NCBI GenBank assembly: GCA_032622095.1
Contig: CP136061.1
Span: 6,398,734-6,462,733 of the forward strand
Origin: Siphonodentalium dalli
Lineage: Eukaryota > Mollusca > Scaphopoda > Gadilida > Siphonodentaliidae
Length of the DNA: 64,000 nt
Direction of reading: 5' to 3'
Position 1 is the stretch's first letter, and each line of letters begins with the position of its first letter. Below are positions 10,601 to 19,900 of the stretch, in pieces. Made by a program: the position numbers and the translations under genes. Below the pieces are notes generated by a model. It searched no databases, was not told the DNA's origin, and was given only the letters and a program-made list of their open reading frames with translations.

Positions 10601-13482
10601 AAACAGGGGAAAGATAGTGTTAGGGATAGCAGGAGGCAGAGAGAGAGAGAGAGGGGGTGAGAAAGTAGAGGGGGTAGAGTTTTCAATAATTGAGTAAAAA
10701 AAAACTCTTCTGGGCTCTTGATAAAATGTACATTCAAAGAGATAGTGGTAAGTTGTCTTGTTGCTTGTTGTCTCAAGTGAAAGGAAATGGCTATTTTTCA
10801 TTCATGATAAACATCCAAATTTTCTCCAGACAGGGTGCCGGGTATGTGCTTCCCATGAAATACGCCCACATTCCCCTAGTCCAACAAATTAGACTATTCG
10901 GATTAATACATATTTTAATATTTGGACATTTACGATTGTATTAATCCTTCTAGTCTAATAAAAGAGCTGAAAGCAAAGTTAGCACACATTTTGAAGCAGG
11001 TCAACATCAGTGACCACCGATATGACCCCATCAAAATACCATTTTCTCTTAAATTATCTACAAATACATTAGTCTTACCTGTAGCGGAGATAGTATTCTT
11101 TGTGTTCACACATAGATTGTGATATAAAAGTTGTCAGAATTACAGATTTGTTAGTTTAATCCCGGATTGGAAAACATATCACCATTTTCAAATACAAATA
11201 AATTATGTTAATTTCGCGTGTTTTCCCAGATTTCTGATCTATTACGCATGCGTGTGCTTTCGTTTTCGTATGTGTTCGCTAGCGTAGACGGGTTTGAATA
11301 TTTCTGTCGGTTGAGTTGTTATAAAATTATATGGATTAATAGTGACACAAATTTATGCTAGTTAGTTCAGTCATTATATTTAACATTCCAACAAAAGGTA
11401 TGTGTTTTTTATTTGTGTCATTAGACGTGAACAGTGTAAGTTAAAGGGATATGCCCTTGCCAAATAACTCTTGCGGCTTAGTAGCGTTCAAAGTTTTCAC
11501 GTCCTTTGTTGGACGATGAGGGATTAACACCACATAAATGTCCAAATATTAAAATAGGTCTTAATCCGAATCGTCTAATTTGTTGGACTAACATTCCCCC
11601 AACCCCTACTGCCAGCTAGTACTGGCCCTAGCGGAAACCCTGTTATTCTGCGGCGGGATTCTGTATCTGTAGTTGTTACGTCCTAGTGACCAAAGGGGAG
11701 CGGGTCGATTCGGTCCAGGGCTCTTTCGGTCTTCGACTTTTCGGTCCAGGGCTCTTTCGGCCGGGCTCGTTCGGCCGGGCTTGTTCGGCCCCTATTCAAT
11801 TCGGGTAATTAGGTAGTGTGGGTGTTAATTGGACGTCATGTTAATTGCCTTTGATTTGGGACCGGTCTTTTGATGACAATGGAGATTTATGTTTGTAATT
11901 AACGTTTTATTCGCAACAATAGTAATGGGTATACACACATAGTAATTAACACTGCAACAAATTCGAACAATAACGTGAATATATGATGAAAGATATGAAC
12001 ATTTATTGATTAAAAACAAGTTAAAACAGTAAATATATACAGTTTACAAAACATGGAAATACATTATTTATTTATAAATATTAAAACATAGCGTAGGTCT
12101 TCTTCTATCTTCTTCTTCTTTGCGTAGGTCTTCTTCTTTATTCTTCTTCTTTATTTCTTGGATTGGCCATTCTTGTAGATCGCGTTCACATCTTTCAGGA
12201 ATTCAGTTGTCTTGATGGTGCCGTCTTTGTATGATGCCCATATCGCCTCAAGGTCTCTGTCAATCTTCGTGTACTTCTGCTTTATGTCGGTCTCGAGGTC
12301 CCTCGCTGCTACAGCTACCTCGATATGTGCAGCTTCTTTTTGGAGCACTTGGATCAGCGGGTAGAAAGACAATCTGCTCCCCTTCACGTTAAGCCGCCTG
12401 TACCAAGCTGTGAAGAAGACGAAATTTCATTAATTTTTTTTGTACTTTTGTAGTTCAATAAAAATATGATGAAGAAGACGAAATTTCATTAAATTTGTTT
12501 GTACTTTTGTAGTTCAATAAAAATATGGTGAAGAAGAAGAAATTTCATTAAATTTGTACTTTTGTAGTTTTAATATTTTTATAAAAACGAGGAACGGATA
12601 ACGAGGAAGGGATAACGAGGAACGGATAACGAGGAACGAACGAAGAAATTGCCTATATAGATGGAACAATGTTGTGATATGCATGAACAAGCCTCACTTA
12701 AACAAACATGTTGTGATTGCATGAACAAGTCTCAACTCACCAACTGAGTGATTCTCAACTCAGATCAATCACGTTTTATCTTGTCCAAACAAACATGCCA
12801 GAAGCCGTTCTGAGTGTAAAAAGGTAGATACATGTACCGTACCAATCTATGTAGTAACATATATCTACAACTTTATTATCATCTTTCTCACAGACAAATC
12901 ACAGGTAAGAATATTAAATCAAATCATAAGATCAATATATATAATATAAATTAGAGCAAGCTACCCTTTTATACACTTAAATCAAAATATTAAACGCTTT
13001 ATTATAATAATAAAATAACATACAAAAGAAAAACATATATAAACATCCAAATATCCTACTGATAAAAACATTTTTAGGTGAGACTGTTCGGCCCAAACCA
13101 TGGGCCGAACAAGCCCGGCCGAACAAGCCCGGCCGAAACAGCCCTGGACCGAATCGACCCCGACCCGACCAAAGCTGGCTTTTACAGGACGGAGATTAAT
13201 CAGGGACAATCAGGATTGTGTGCGCAGAATCTTGGCAGAATCTTGTGACTGTGAGTCTATAATTTGGAATTTTGGCTGCAATTTAGTGCAATTATTAAAT
13301 GCCATGCAGCATGGTCTGAATAATTTGTAGTTTGACTGAGATTACCTTGCTCCCTGACTTGACTCCTGCTCTTTGTTGTAATTGATAGTCAAAACTTTCA
13401 CTTGCTTTCGGAAGAATAGAGATCCCTTTTCTAAATACTTTAAAGTTCTTCTAACTGGTGCAGCACCTTTCATAAAAGGCAT
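4581..13482 (-). CDS. MRPS25: MRPS25 (mitochondrial small-subunit ribosomal protein mS25), 5' three coding exons
   Basis: mS25 is a structural protein of the mitochondrial small ribosomal subunit with the L51/S25/CI-B8 thioredoxin-like fold. I joined three minus-strand exons: 13482-13346 (137 nt), 9094-8988 (107 nt) and 4668-4581 (88 nt). Splice phases agree: AG+T gives Ser46 and G+AA gives Glu82. The result is 110 codons plus 2 nt. Exon 1 carries [17 protein letters not shown], exon 2 [14 protein letters not shown] and NLTPSPFL, exon 3 [12 protein letters not shown]; these match the conserved mS25 N-terminal half (R-R-T-L-x-Y-L, IPQ-IQYKNP, NMTPSPFL, VDV). All three donors begin GTAA and the acceptors end TTTCAG. 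Human mS25 is about 173 residues, so about 60 C-terminal residues (the Cys-rich end) are missing here and should lie left of position 1. The gene is divergent from the ARMC10-like gene at 13794. Confidence 0.93.
4669..5135. other. MRPS25: MRPS25 intron 2, unique-looking stretch
   Basis: Apart from the acceptor of exon 3 I see nothing recognisable here. It ends where the MITE family A copy begins. Confidence 0.6.
5136..5465. mobile_element. MITE family A copy with two 69-bp palindromes
   Basis: Two near-perfect palindromes, 5175-5243 and 5322-5390, start GCCAATGCATTCTCTTATAT and end with its reverse complement; between them lies a T-rich spacer (ACACTTTTTACCATTTTTTC). The right end contains a GACTGGATTTGATATGGCGG block seen at the end of another MITE (62455-62912), then GGGTAAAGGGTTAA. 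The usual left terminus is missing. It lies in MRPS25 intron 2. Confidence 0.85.
5466..6152. other. MRPS25: MRPS25 intron 2, no feature seen
   Basis: AT-rich sequence with one 100-codon minus-strand frame (5762-6064) that shows no motif and no splice context. I do not consider it a gene. Confidence 0.6.
6153..6255. mobile_element. Short family A MITE, single palindrome, TTAA at both ends
   Basis: TTAACCCTTTACCCAACA is followed by the 69-bp palindrome and then TTAA (6252-6255). The spacer and the second palindrome are absent. This looks like an internal deletion product of family A. Confidence 0.8.
6256..6720. other. MRPS25: MRPS25 intron 2, no feature seen
   Basis: No gene, RNA or clear repeat recognised. 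Confidence 0.55.
6721..8410. repeat. Decayed ~155-bp repeat series ending in a GGAC/GACG microsatellite
   Basis: Motif GATACCAAAAACTATACAGG followed by TGAGG.GTGTGTCAT.ATAAAC recurs at about 8086 and 8240, with weaker relatives near 6757, 7030, 7200 and 7938. Each is followed by an ATCGGATA...AAAATATT segment. The series ends at 8350-8388 in CGGACAGACGGACGG repeats and a short GGTATGGGTACACAT palindrome. Confidence 0.7.
8441..8739. mobile_element. MITE family A copy, reverse orientation, one end truncated
   Basis: The sequence reads as the reverse of the full copies: T/A-rich spacer, palindrome at 8519-8587, CATCACAATGTGGT, ATCCATATTTGTATGGT, and the terminus TTGTTGGGTAAAGGGTTAA with TTAA at 8736-8739. 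The other terminus is lost. Confidence 0.85.
8740..8921. repeat. Short duplicated segment in MRPS25 intron 2
   Basis: CTTATGAGAGTGGGGTATG followed by .TTTATATTTTAAC.TGAACA occurs twice (about 8811 and 8867), a ~57-bp tandem duplication. Nothing else is seen. Confidence 0.6.
8922..8986. mobile_element. Half-MITE abutting the MRPS25 exon 2 splice donor
   Basis: It starts TTAACTTTTCCATGACTG and runs through GTGAAAACCATGTGCCAATG to CATTCTCTTA, the left half of the MITE variant seen intact at 40327-40600 and 33241-33440. The palindrome stops exactly where the MRPS25 exon begins, so the donor bases after G on the minus strand (TAAGAGAATGCATTGG) are MITE sequence. Confidence 0.8.
8988..9094 (-). 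CDS. MRPS25: MRPS25 coding exon 2
   Basis: It encodes residues 47-81 including [19 protein letters not shown] and [10 protein letters not shown], the best-conserved block of mS25. The acceptor is TTTAATTTCAG|T and the donor TTTTTAG|GTAAGAG. The intronic bases right after the donor are the tail of a MITE (8922-8986). Tryptophan in the FVFW motif also occurs in the arthropod form as I recall it. Confidence 0.95.
9237..9386. repeat. Dispersed ~145-bp repeat (second copy at 55430-55572)
   Basis: The two copies share GATTATTCTCCATTTCTAT.TGATCAC and GGAGTGTTTCACATCACT with scattered differences. Function unknown. Confidence 0.75.
9387..9581. mobile_element. Palindromic MITE family B (TTAA type)
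   Basis: AACCCTTTCAGTGCCAAGTC at the left and its reverse complement ending GGGTTAA at the right; the two arms are complementary almost throughout (CATTGATGGAAAGAGCTC at the centre). The left flank reads CTAA instead of TTAA. Other copies are at 31505-31652 and 61613-61756, both with TTAA at each end. CCCTTT ends plus TTAA suggest the piggyBac superfamily. Confidence 0.88.
9597..9705. mobile_element. Palindromic MITE family D fragment
   Basis: ATTTGCAGAATGAGGACCCC and GGTGAATTTAGTGATGCTA are followed by GCTAGCATCACTAAATTCAC, giving an inverted repeat around CTGCATAGCAG. Family D has at least ten other copies in the window (see 39989-40138 for the cleanest). Confidence 0.85.
9706..10867. other. 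MRPS25: MRPS25 intron 1, no gene seen; GA-rich microsatellite near 10636
   Basis: AT-rich intronic sequence. A (GA)n/poly-G stretch lies at 10633-10665. Small reading frames on both strands here lack motifs or splice context. Confidence 0.6.
10868..11599. mobile_element. MULE-type non-autonomous element with ~80-bp TIRs and 9-bp TSD
   Basis: The element spans 10877-11590 (714 bp). Its left end TAGTCCAACAAATTAGACTA and right end (reverse complement TAGTCCAACAAATTAGACGA) stay complementary for about 75-80 bp, through TATTTTAATATTTGGACATT. ACATTCCCC is duplicated at 10868-10876 and 11591-11599. Long TIRs with a 9-bp duplication are characteristic of Mutator-like elements. No transposase frame is seen. 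Confidence 0.88.
12151..12407 (-). pseudogene. Orphan C-terminal exon of a MULE/FLYWCH-type transposase
   Basis: Reverse-strand acceptor TCTTCTTCACAG, then a frame beginning [20 protein letters not shown] and ending after [11 protein letters not shown] with a stop. A W(Y/H)RRLN start, a LLxxEA block and a Trp-x3-Y-x-DG tail fit, from memory, the C-terminal tail of MULE-domain proteins that carry FLYWCH or PHD-like fingers in invertebrates. The catalytic exons are missing. A plain host exon is the alternative, but it sits wholly within transposon TIRs. Confidence 0.6.
12411..12590. repeat. ~60-bp tandem repeat, 3 copies, inside the MULE
   Basis: GAAGAAGACGAAATTTCATT, then TTTGTACTTTTGTAGTT and CAATAAAAATAT, repeated three times. 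It begins immediately at the acceptor of the orphan transposase exon. A GATAACGAGGAACG tandem follows at about 12588-12640. Confidence 0.8.
13346..13482 (-). CDS. MRPS25: MRPS25 coding exon 1
   Basis: The start ATG is at 13482-13480 (reverse strand), followed by Pro-Phe-Met-Lys-Gly, the usual short N-terminus of mS25. It encodes residues 1-45 and the first two bases of Ser46. The donor reads GCAAG|GTAATC. Intron 1 (9095-13345) holds two MULE insertions and several MITEs. Confidence 0.93.
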
Positions 13483-13793
13483 CTTGACCTACCCATGTAT
13501 CGAAAACTGGGTTCTAAAACGAAAGTAGATTGTTGTCGTAAAATCACAAAAGTGGGAGGAATCGTGTCAAATCAGCTTCAACTGTTACTTATAGTGACAT
13601 ACAATAAGTATTCATCTCTAAAAAACATTGAAAATATTACGTATGATTTGTTTATAGTAGCCACGTTAAAATTATTTGTTCGCGCAATCTCCAAAATTAC
13701 GACATTGCAGACGATTTTCAAGGTTGAATGAAAACATTCTGGTGAAATTTTGAACTTCATTATCTTCAAAGGAAATGTGGTGGTTTCGCTGAA
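13483..13793. promoter_or_regulatory. Inferred bidirectional promoter between MRPS25 and ARMC10-like
   Basis: Only 311 bp separate the two divergent start codons, so promoter elements and both 5' UTRs must share this interval unless a 5' non-coding exon lies elsewhere. I see no clear TATA box placed for either gene. The interval contains one arm (13611-13687) of a 77-bp inverted repeat whose other arm lies in ARMC10-like intron 1. Divergent pairs with a mitochondrial-protein gene are common in animals (general knowledge). Confidence 0.7.
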
Positions 13794-13970
13794 ATGCCGT
13801 CGCAGTCAGATCGGTTTCGTGCAGCTGCTGTGGGAACAGCTGTTGCCTTTGGGTTAGCTGTGACTGCATATTTGTTTCTGAAGAAAAGTGAGTTTGCGCG
13901 AACAAATAATTTTAACGTGGCTACTATAAACAAATCATACGTAATATTTTCAATGTTTTTTAGAGATGAA
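13611..13970. repeat. Perfect 77-bp inverted repeat flanking ARMC10-like exon 1
   Basis: Arms 13611-13687 and 13894-13970 are exact reverse complements (for example GCGCGAACAAATAATTTTAA in the right arm). They are separated by 206 bp that hold the end of the promoter region, the start codon, exon 1 and its donor. The right arm starts 6 bp after the GT of the donor and ends exactly where the LINE fragment begins. Confidence 0.95.
13794..13887 (+). CDS. ARMC10: ARMC10-like coding exon 1 (start codon, membrane anchor)
   Basis: ATG in the context GCTGAAATGC (purine at -3) begins MPSQSDRFRAAAVGTAV; the exon ends ...LFLKK plus one base, donor AAAA|GTGAGT. It encodes the predicted transmembrane anchor. 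It lies inside the loop of the 77-bp inverted repeat. Confidence 0.85.
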
Positions 13971-16900
13971 AACATCAAGAGAGGAAACAGTAGACTCCGG
14001 GGTACCACAGGGGACTGTACTCGGTCCATTATTATTTCTATGTCACATTAACGACCTCCCAAACAAGATCCAATCGAAGGTGCGTCTATTTGCTGACGAC
14101 TGTCTCCTGTATCGAGAAATCGACAACTTTGAGGACCACCTAGCCATGCAGGAAGATCTCTCCATCCTGGATGAATGGGCCGACACATGGGGAATGAAAT
14201 TTAACACCAAAAAATGCTTCATAATGTCATCCCGGAAAATCACCGACTATTACTACAGACTGAAAGGAGATATACTTAAGGAAGTACAAGAACACCCGTA
14301 CCTTGGCCTAACTATAAGCAACACCATGACATGGGACGCCCACATTAGAAATGTTTCCAGGAAAGCAGCATGCACTCTTGGCTTCCTGCGAAGAAACATA
14401 CGACACTGCTCAGAGGACTGCAGAAAAATGGGGTACATATCGCTGGTCAGATCCATCATGGACTACGCAGACACCATCTGGGACCCCTACCAACAAAACC
14501 ACATCGACAAGCTGGAAAGAATCCAGCGTAGAGCAGCCCGGTTCATCAAAAGAGACTACAAAAGCAAAGAAGACGGATACATGACCAAGATCCTCCACGA
14601 GCTAGATCTACCAACACTGAAGAAACGGCGAAAAATAAACCGACTGGGATTCATGAGTAAGGTGGTGGGCGGATTGGTCCCGGCTATACCCCCTAATCAA
14701 TACTTTACACCCGAAACAAGGCGTCTTAGATCGCAAAGCAAAATTCTGACAGGCTACGTCACCAGCCAAATTCCTCGACACCTAATAAGAAACAACAGTC
14801 AGTGCTACGAGGCAATACCATACGTGTCAGCTCAGTTCGCTAATTCCATATTTGTTAGAACTATATGCGACTGGAATCAGCTGGAGGAATCCTTAATACT
14901 ACAACAACAGCCTGTGGATTCCTTCAAGAGTGCGCTGAAGGAAAAGATCTGAGACTCTCTCGACCGCTGCGAAATTACCAGAATTGGGATCTGCAGCGGA
15001 AACCATTCAGATTCAGATACTTTTTAGAGTTTAACAGTGTTTAAAATAATGAAATATGGAAAGTGCCAATTTCAGTGCCAAATAATATAATTTTAATATT
15101 ACGTCAGTGGAAACGGGCCAGCTCGCCCCAGTCGACCTGGGTCAGCTCGCCCGAGCCAACTGGCTCCTAGTGATAATGTCTTATTTAAGTTGTTTTATTT
15201 GGTGTCGTTTTGCTTGCTTTCTGATCTCTCCCTCTTTGAGTCTTTCTCCCCCTCTCTCTCTCTCAAACTTCAAAGGGTTGTCGGGAGATAGATTGGATAG
15301 TTTGGTAGTACTAGTAGTGATAATTATTTATTTCGCTGAAAAACAAGAATAAAAACATAAGGACATTTATATAAGGATTAACTGTCATGTGGACTGTTTT
15401 TATGGAGATGTAACCGTGAGGTAAGTGGACATAACTTGTGTAAAACCCGAAGGGTTTTACATACAAGTTATGACCACTTACCTCACGGTTACATCTCCAT
15501 AAAAATAGTCCACATGACAGTTAATCCTTATATTTACATGTATATACAATTTAGCGAAAAAGCCACGTTTGTAAATGTATTTAAATCGAAAAGTGTATCG
15601 TGACAAGATCAGCCCAAAATACCCAATAGCACCCTTGGCAAAAGTTAATAGGAACCATTTCTCTTCGTATTGAAACCCGATGATGTATTAAGTCAATCCT
15701 GCGTGAGTCCAAATGCGCCCAAAACATTACGCGTTCGTCTTTCCAAACCCAATGACGTATCGATGGTGTTATGAGCTTGGTGTTATAAGGCGTTGCGCAT
15801 TCACCGAGAAATAACTGCAACTAGCCACGTGGGCGCCGACCAATCAGAATGCTGGATTTAGTGATGACAACACTTAGTGTGTAAATATATATATATAACA
15901 TGAACTTGAATCAATATGAAAAATTACGATGACTAAATTTGACGAACGAATATCACGGAATGAATATGATGAATGAATGACGAATTACGCCGAATGAATT
16001 CTCCACAGTCAGTTGGCCTCTGCTCCTCTCGACGCATTCCTCTTCAAAGGGTTGGATCTGCGATGGATTCTTCCAGGTCTCTGAGTTTCGGTCTGGCAGG
16101 TCAAAACTAATGTTGAGTGCCAAAGATGGTGGAGGGAGTGCTGGAAGGGTTGGTGTTGAAGTCGATGTGGTGATTGTCGTCGGGGGTGTTGATGAAGTGA
16201 ATTGATTGGCGTTGTTGATGACATGGCGATCGTCGAGGATGATGAAGGTGTGGACGGGGTGACGAGATATGGTCGATTTCGTCGTCGGATTGTTATGTAT
16301 ACGAAACGAACGAAAAATATACGAAACGAAACTATGAAAAAACGTAGCTAACTATTCTTACCTGCTTTTACACATACATGTATAACAACTGAAGTCGATC
16401 TCAATGTCCCCTTTCATCTAGGGATCTACGAATCGGGGATTTTGCATCGAATCGAATCTCGATATCAAATCTCCTTCCTGATATCGACATCGAATCGAAT
16501 CAGCTAGTGATTGTCATTGTTTTAATACCAGTGTTTATTTCGGTGTCTCGTGACAAAAAATGCACTAGATACTATATCAACAATGATAATCTACTTAAAC
16601 ATCCGCTAGAACTTGTGTATTTTTAGGACATACTAGTAGGTAAGTCACTCTCAGTCTCACGGAGGGTTTGGGATACGTTTCATTGAATTTATATCTACTA
16701 GTAGCTGTGTCATGGCGATTGGCGAATATGACACAATTGACCGTAAGACACTTAAAGCCAGTCCAATCAACGTATCACAAACCTATGGCTCGGAAGTCAC
16801 TTGTCTACACTGGTCAGCTGCATAATTGTTGTAGTTGTAGTCCATACCAATCGTAGTTATTTATATCTGTTAAACTTTTCACCACACGATAGATCAAACA

Positions 16901-19900
16901 CATTCACCACATATGTACAGTAGTTGTCTTCGCGGTGGGGGTCCCAGAAAACAGACATAAATTACAAGTGTTAATGTTATAACAAGATTCAACAGATCGA
17001 AACTTGATGCATCTGCTCCAGGAAACAGAAACTGTCAGAATTGTATGAAATTTCAAGGAATTCTACCGACAGTGTCGTAGGATGTAGATAACTGGTCGCA
17101 TATAATGACGCCCATTTAAGAACTGATTGTTCTAAGGTATCTGTTCATTCAAGTCTATGGCGGATGAATTTTATTCATATAATCTTAATTGGATATCTGA
17201 AGATTTAAACATAAGGTGATCACTTGAGATCCGCGATCACGCACCGCGTAGAAAATGTATATAGTGTCGATACAGATACCAAATGTATGAGGCGATTGAT
17301 CACGGTCACGGGTTGCGACCGAAGCACTTATTTTGCATAATGCACATCTATTCTGAACGGCATGAATTAAAAATTACCTACGTTGGCAACCTTGTGCCTC
17401 AATTTTCTAGACGCAAATAACGAGACTACTCCAAAGTAACACTGATTCAAAAATATTCGAATCAGCGGACCGATTCGGTGTTGATCTCGAATCGGGTGCC
17501 TGATATCGACATCAAATCGAATCGAGAATATTCGCAGGTCCCTACTTTCATCGCCTGCTTATATTCAATATGGTCGATGCCAGAATAGCAGAGTCGATGA
17601 TGCCACTGGAGGCAATCGTCGCACTGAAGCACATGCTGGAGTGGTCTCACTTCGCTACCGCACTTTACACAACGGAACATCTTTGTGGTTATGATGTCAG
17701 ATAATAATTGCACTGCTTATATACTGTATGTGGTCGGCATATAACAGTGATTATCTATCACACGTTCTGAAGCCATCTCACCCTCTGAAGTGTTAGGTGT
17801 GATTAGTCGACTGGTTACTGTGTAAACAACCTGCTTCTATTGTTTTGATAGGATAGGAATGGGGACAATAACGGCTTCTAAGGGTTTCCCAAACTCCAGA
17901 GATAGTGAGATGAACTCAGAGAATAAGAGAAACTTTAATATCCAGAATGTCAAAACAGTTCATTATTGTTATTTATGAATTCGCCGGTTCGTCGTTCAAA
18001 CCAACTAGTGTGATATACTGGCTATTATCTTTGCTAACAAACGTGCCTAAAGTAATCTAAATGTCAAAAATATTAACTTATTTACAACTTTAATACAAAT
18101 GTAATTCCCGGGCCAACTTGCCCCTGAAAGCTGGGCCAGCTCGCCCCAAAAACTGCCTGGGGCGAGTGAGCCCTGGGGCGAGTGGGCCCGGATCCACGTC
18201 AGTATGTTTGCATGGACAACCCACGACATGTCTATTAAATTCAATAAACTGATAAATTTAGGCATGTTTCATGAGAGTGCCTATATATTATAATATATAC
18301 ATATGATATAAGAATGGAGTGAAGTTGAGACATTACCAATGTAATGAGGCATTATTTTACATGAAGCAAGAATATGTCCTCACAAATTCAAATAAATCAT
18401 TTTTAATGAACCCATTCACTCTAAATGATGACTTCCGAGAAGAACATCATATCATCAAATGGATGATGATGACTACTAGTACAACTTTATATAAACCCAG
18501 TACTAGTAAATCCTGAAAATTCCTCTAATTATACCCTCCTTGATGAATTTAATGATAAATTGAAAATAATAAACCAAAATGTGTCATCATCAATGATACA
18601 CTTCAACATACGTTCACTATTTAAAAATATGGATAATTAAGTTATCCACTTTCCTGTAGACACAGATTTGATATAATAGGCATTACTGAAACTTGGCTTA
18701 CCGATGAATCTCCTGTGGATCTAGTAACCAAAATGGGAAGCTATATAGCTTATATGAGAATCACAGGAGTGATAGAGGTGGGTGTGGAGTTAATGAAAAC
18801 CTAGATCATGTCATGAATCTCTACTCCAGCTGACGCCCGTACGTCTATGGGCGTCAGCTGGAGTAGAGATTCGTGGCATGATCTAATGAAAACCTTGAAG
18901 CACAGGTACGATCAGACTTGTCTTTGTTCAGTGAGTACTTTTAAAGCTTATTTATTGAAATTCCTGACCAAAACAAGAAACAAGTAGTAGGCTGTATATA
19001 TATCAAAGCCCAAATTCTAATGTCGATGACTTTCTTGAAAAACTTGAAACAGTATTAACCCAGATATATAAAGTGAAAAAAGATTGTTTCCTAATGGGAG
19101 ACTTTAATATAAACATAAATGTTGAACACCAGCGGAAACAAGTTCCTTAACTTACTAAAGCCATCAATAACAATATTAACCCACTAGAATAACAGAGTTA
19201 AGTGCAACCCTTATTGACAACATATTCTCCAACCATCTCCTCTCCTCATCTATCAATGCTGGTATATTTGTGGAAGACATTACGGACCACTTGCCTATCT
19301 ATCTCGTTTTGAGCAATGGAACTAAAACAATGACTAAGAAAGAGTTATTTGTATGGCAAAGAGACTATTCAAAAAGAAACAAAGAAAATTTTATAACCGA
19401 TATATCCAAAATTGACTGGACTATGGTGTTAGACAACCAGGATTGCAACAAAGCCTACAATTCTTTCCACGAAACATTTAACAAACATTTATAATAATAA
19501 TTTTCCAAAAATCAAAAAGAAAATCAAACCTTCCAATCATTGCAATCCATGGATAACAGCAGGTATACTTAATTCCATTAGAAGAAAGAATAAACTATAT
19601 AAAATATTTATAAAGAACAGAACATACTATATTAATAATGACCGATACAAGAAGTATAGGAATATATATAAAGACTAAATTCAATTATCCGTACTGCTAA
19701 ACAACACTATTATCATAGGAAATTCCAAAGATATGAAGGTAATATCAATGGCACATGGAAACTGATCAAAAACATTCTCAACAAGAAAAAGGGAAGCAAA
19801 AACGTAACAGAGTTCTTTTATGAAAATAAATACATTAATAACAAAGAGGAAATTGCTACCAAATTCAATGAATTCTTCACCAATATTGGACCAACCCTTC

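Larger units (their letters stand above)
11688..13174 (-). mobile_element. Mutator-like (MULE) transposon remnant with 8-bp TSD
   Basis: The element spans 11696-13166 (1471 bp). GACCAAAG is duplicated at 11688-11695 and 13167-13174. Left end: GGGAGCGGGTCGATTCGGTC; right end (reverse complement): GGGTCGGGGTCGATTCGGTC. The TIRs extend about 90 bp and contain tandem subterminal GGCCGGGCTTGTTC repeats. It keeps only the last exon of a MULE-type transposase (12151-12407, minus strand), so it is an internal deletion derivative. It lies in MRPS25 intron 1, ending 172 bp from exon 1. Confidence 0.9.
15101..18203 (-). mobile_element. Mutator-like (MULE) element, 3.1 kb, 8-bp TSD ACGTCAGT
   Basis: The element spans 15109-18195. 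ACGTCAGT is duplicated at 15101-15108 and 18196-18203. Left end GGAAACGGGCCAGCTCGCCC; right end (reverse complement) GGATCCGGGCCCACTCGCCC; the TIRs contain several CTCGCCCCAG-type subterminal repeats, the same design as the element at 11696-13166. Inside, on the minus strand, are 5' exons of a transposase gene (PHD-like finger at 17713-16366, FLYWCH-like start near 16270-16000), no catalytic core, a nested hAT-type element and a long hairpin. It lies in ARMC10-like intron 1. Confidence 0.85.

Noticed and set aside
13966-14952. LINE reverse transcriptase frame as part of the ARMC10-like gene
   Set aside because: It lies in intron 1 after a GT donor, encodes RT motifs, and exon 1 joins exon 2 in perfect phase without it.
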